Notes under the pieces: generated by a model
Database searches by the model: none
Seen by the model: only the letters and a program-made list of their open reading frames with translations
What the model was told of the DNA's origin: nothing
In this document: positions 63,770 to 64,000 of the stretch, piece after piece
How the letters are laid out: each line of letters starts with the position of its first letter
Position numbering within the stretch: the first letter of the stretch is position 1
NCBI GenBank assembly: GCA_963805455.1
Contig: CAWDUJ010000006.1
Coordinates: 248,001-312,000 of the forward strand
Direction of reading: 5' to 3'
Length of the DNA: 64,000 nucleotides
Origin: VRUE01 sp963805455
Lineage (GTDB): Bacteria; Actinomycetota; Thermoleophilia; Solirubrobacterales; 70-9
Made by a program: the position numbers and the translations under genes

Positions 63770-64000
63770 TCAACCGGCCAGCGACTCGAGCGCCGCCAGC
63801 CAGCCGCTCGGACCGTCGACCGTCCAGTCCGATTCCTGGGCGAGCTCCGGCGGCGCCTCCGCCGATGCGATCCCGACGCAGAGCACGTCCCTGAGCTCGC
63901 CGCTTTCGCGCAGCTCGCGCAATCGGCGGAAGGCGTCGAGGTCGGTGCGGTCGTCGCCGGCGTAGACGGCGGCCCTGATCCCGTCGGTCGCCAGCAGCGC
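63770..64000 (-). CDS. otsB: Trehalose-6-phosphate phosphatase, C-terminal part (5' end outside window)
   Basis: 77 codons including the stop are visible. YAGDDRTDLDAFRRL is the HAD-family metal motif as found in OtsB (GDDxTD), followed by CVGIASAEAPPEL and WTVDGPSGWLAALESL, the usual end. OtsB removes phosphate from trehalose-6-phosphate. The partner synthase is outside the window. Confidence 0.85.
   Translation of the reverse strand, partial: ALLATDGIRAAVYAGDDRTDLDAFRRLRELRESGELRDVLCVGIASAEAPPELAQESDWTVDGPSGWLAALESLAG

Overview
The window is GC-rich DNA with tightly packed genes, many GTG/TTG starts and many stop/start overlaps. The gene set (ccm-hem operon, cobA-hemD fusion, DUF1385 protein, SpoIID-domain protein, large secreted propeller/FN3-like proteins joined by the linker LPDCRAYELVS) suggests an actinobacterium of the class Thermoleophilia, probably Solirubrobacterales. 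This placement is inferred from gene content and style. No rRNA, tRNA, CRISPR array, insertion sequence or prophage was seen.

Layout. (1) 1-2.5 kb: a TetR regulator running off the left edge, a TetR-like protein with no DNA-binding domain, and a small secreted protein. Their promoters share a TTACGGTCCAT motif placed between the -35 and -10 boxes. (2) 2.6-16.7 kb: an apparent four-gene operon A1-B1-A2-B2 of large exported proteins. Type A is an NHL-like propeller plus FN3-like repeats plus a TolB-like propeller with a basic tail. Type B is the family of the intact 966-residue protein at 37.5-40.4 kb. All four reading frames are broken by many single-base shifts, which are either decay or assembly indels. 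(3) 16.9-21.9 kb: a secreted protein, then leftward TlpA-like, NfeD, slipin, GalT-like, an unknown protein and a regulator fragment without HTH. (4) 21.9-24.5 kb: an SF2 helicase with an acidic insert. (5) 24.4-31.2 kb, leftward: ccmABCD, hemA, hemC, cobA-hemD, birA. These make tetrapyrrole and deliver heme to cytochrome c maturation. (6) 31.2-37.4 kb: aldehyde dehydrogenase, RarA, DUF1385 protein, methylmalonyl-CoA epimerase, methyltransferase, Nei-like glycosylase. (7) 37.5-46.3 kb: intact type B protein, BtrH-like protein, PAP2 phosphatase, YchF, CrtC/AttH-like protein, EEP nuclease/phosphatase, SpoIID protein. (8) 46.4-56.9 kb: aldehyde dehydrogenase, fumarase, lipoprotein, M15-like peptidase, benzoylformate-decarboxylase-like enzyme with a FAD/Fe-S 2-hydroxyacid dehydrogenase, SDR, small proteins. 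(9) 57-64 kb: IleS, membrane protein, tautomerase, thioredoxin, PolX, membrane protein and the end of trehalose-phosphatase.

The most unusual points are a 75-bp palindromic element present both upstream of ychF and in frame inside ileS; the duplicated A-B surface-protein cassette with a propeller nested inside A2; two regulators that keep an effector domain but lack an HTH; a Nei-like enzyme with Ala in place of the catalytic N-terminal Pro and its start codon buried in a 13-bp hairpin; and a consistent pattern of -10 boxes 6-9 nt before start codons, pointing to leaderless transcripts.
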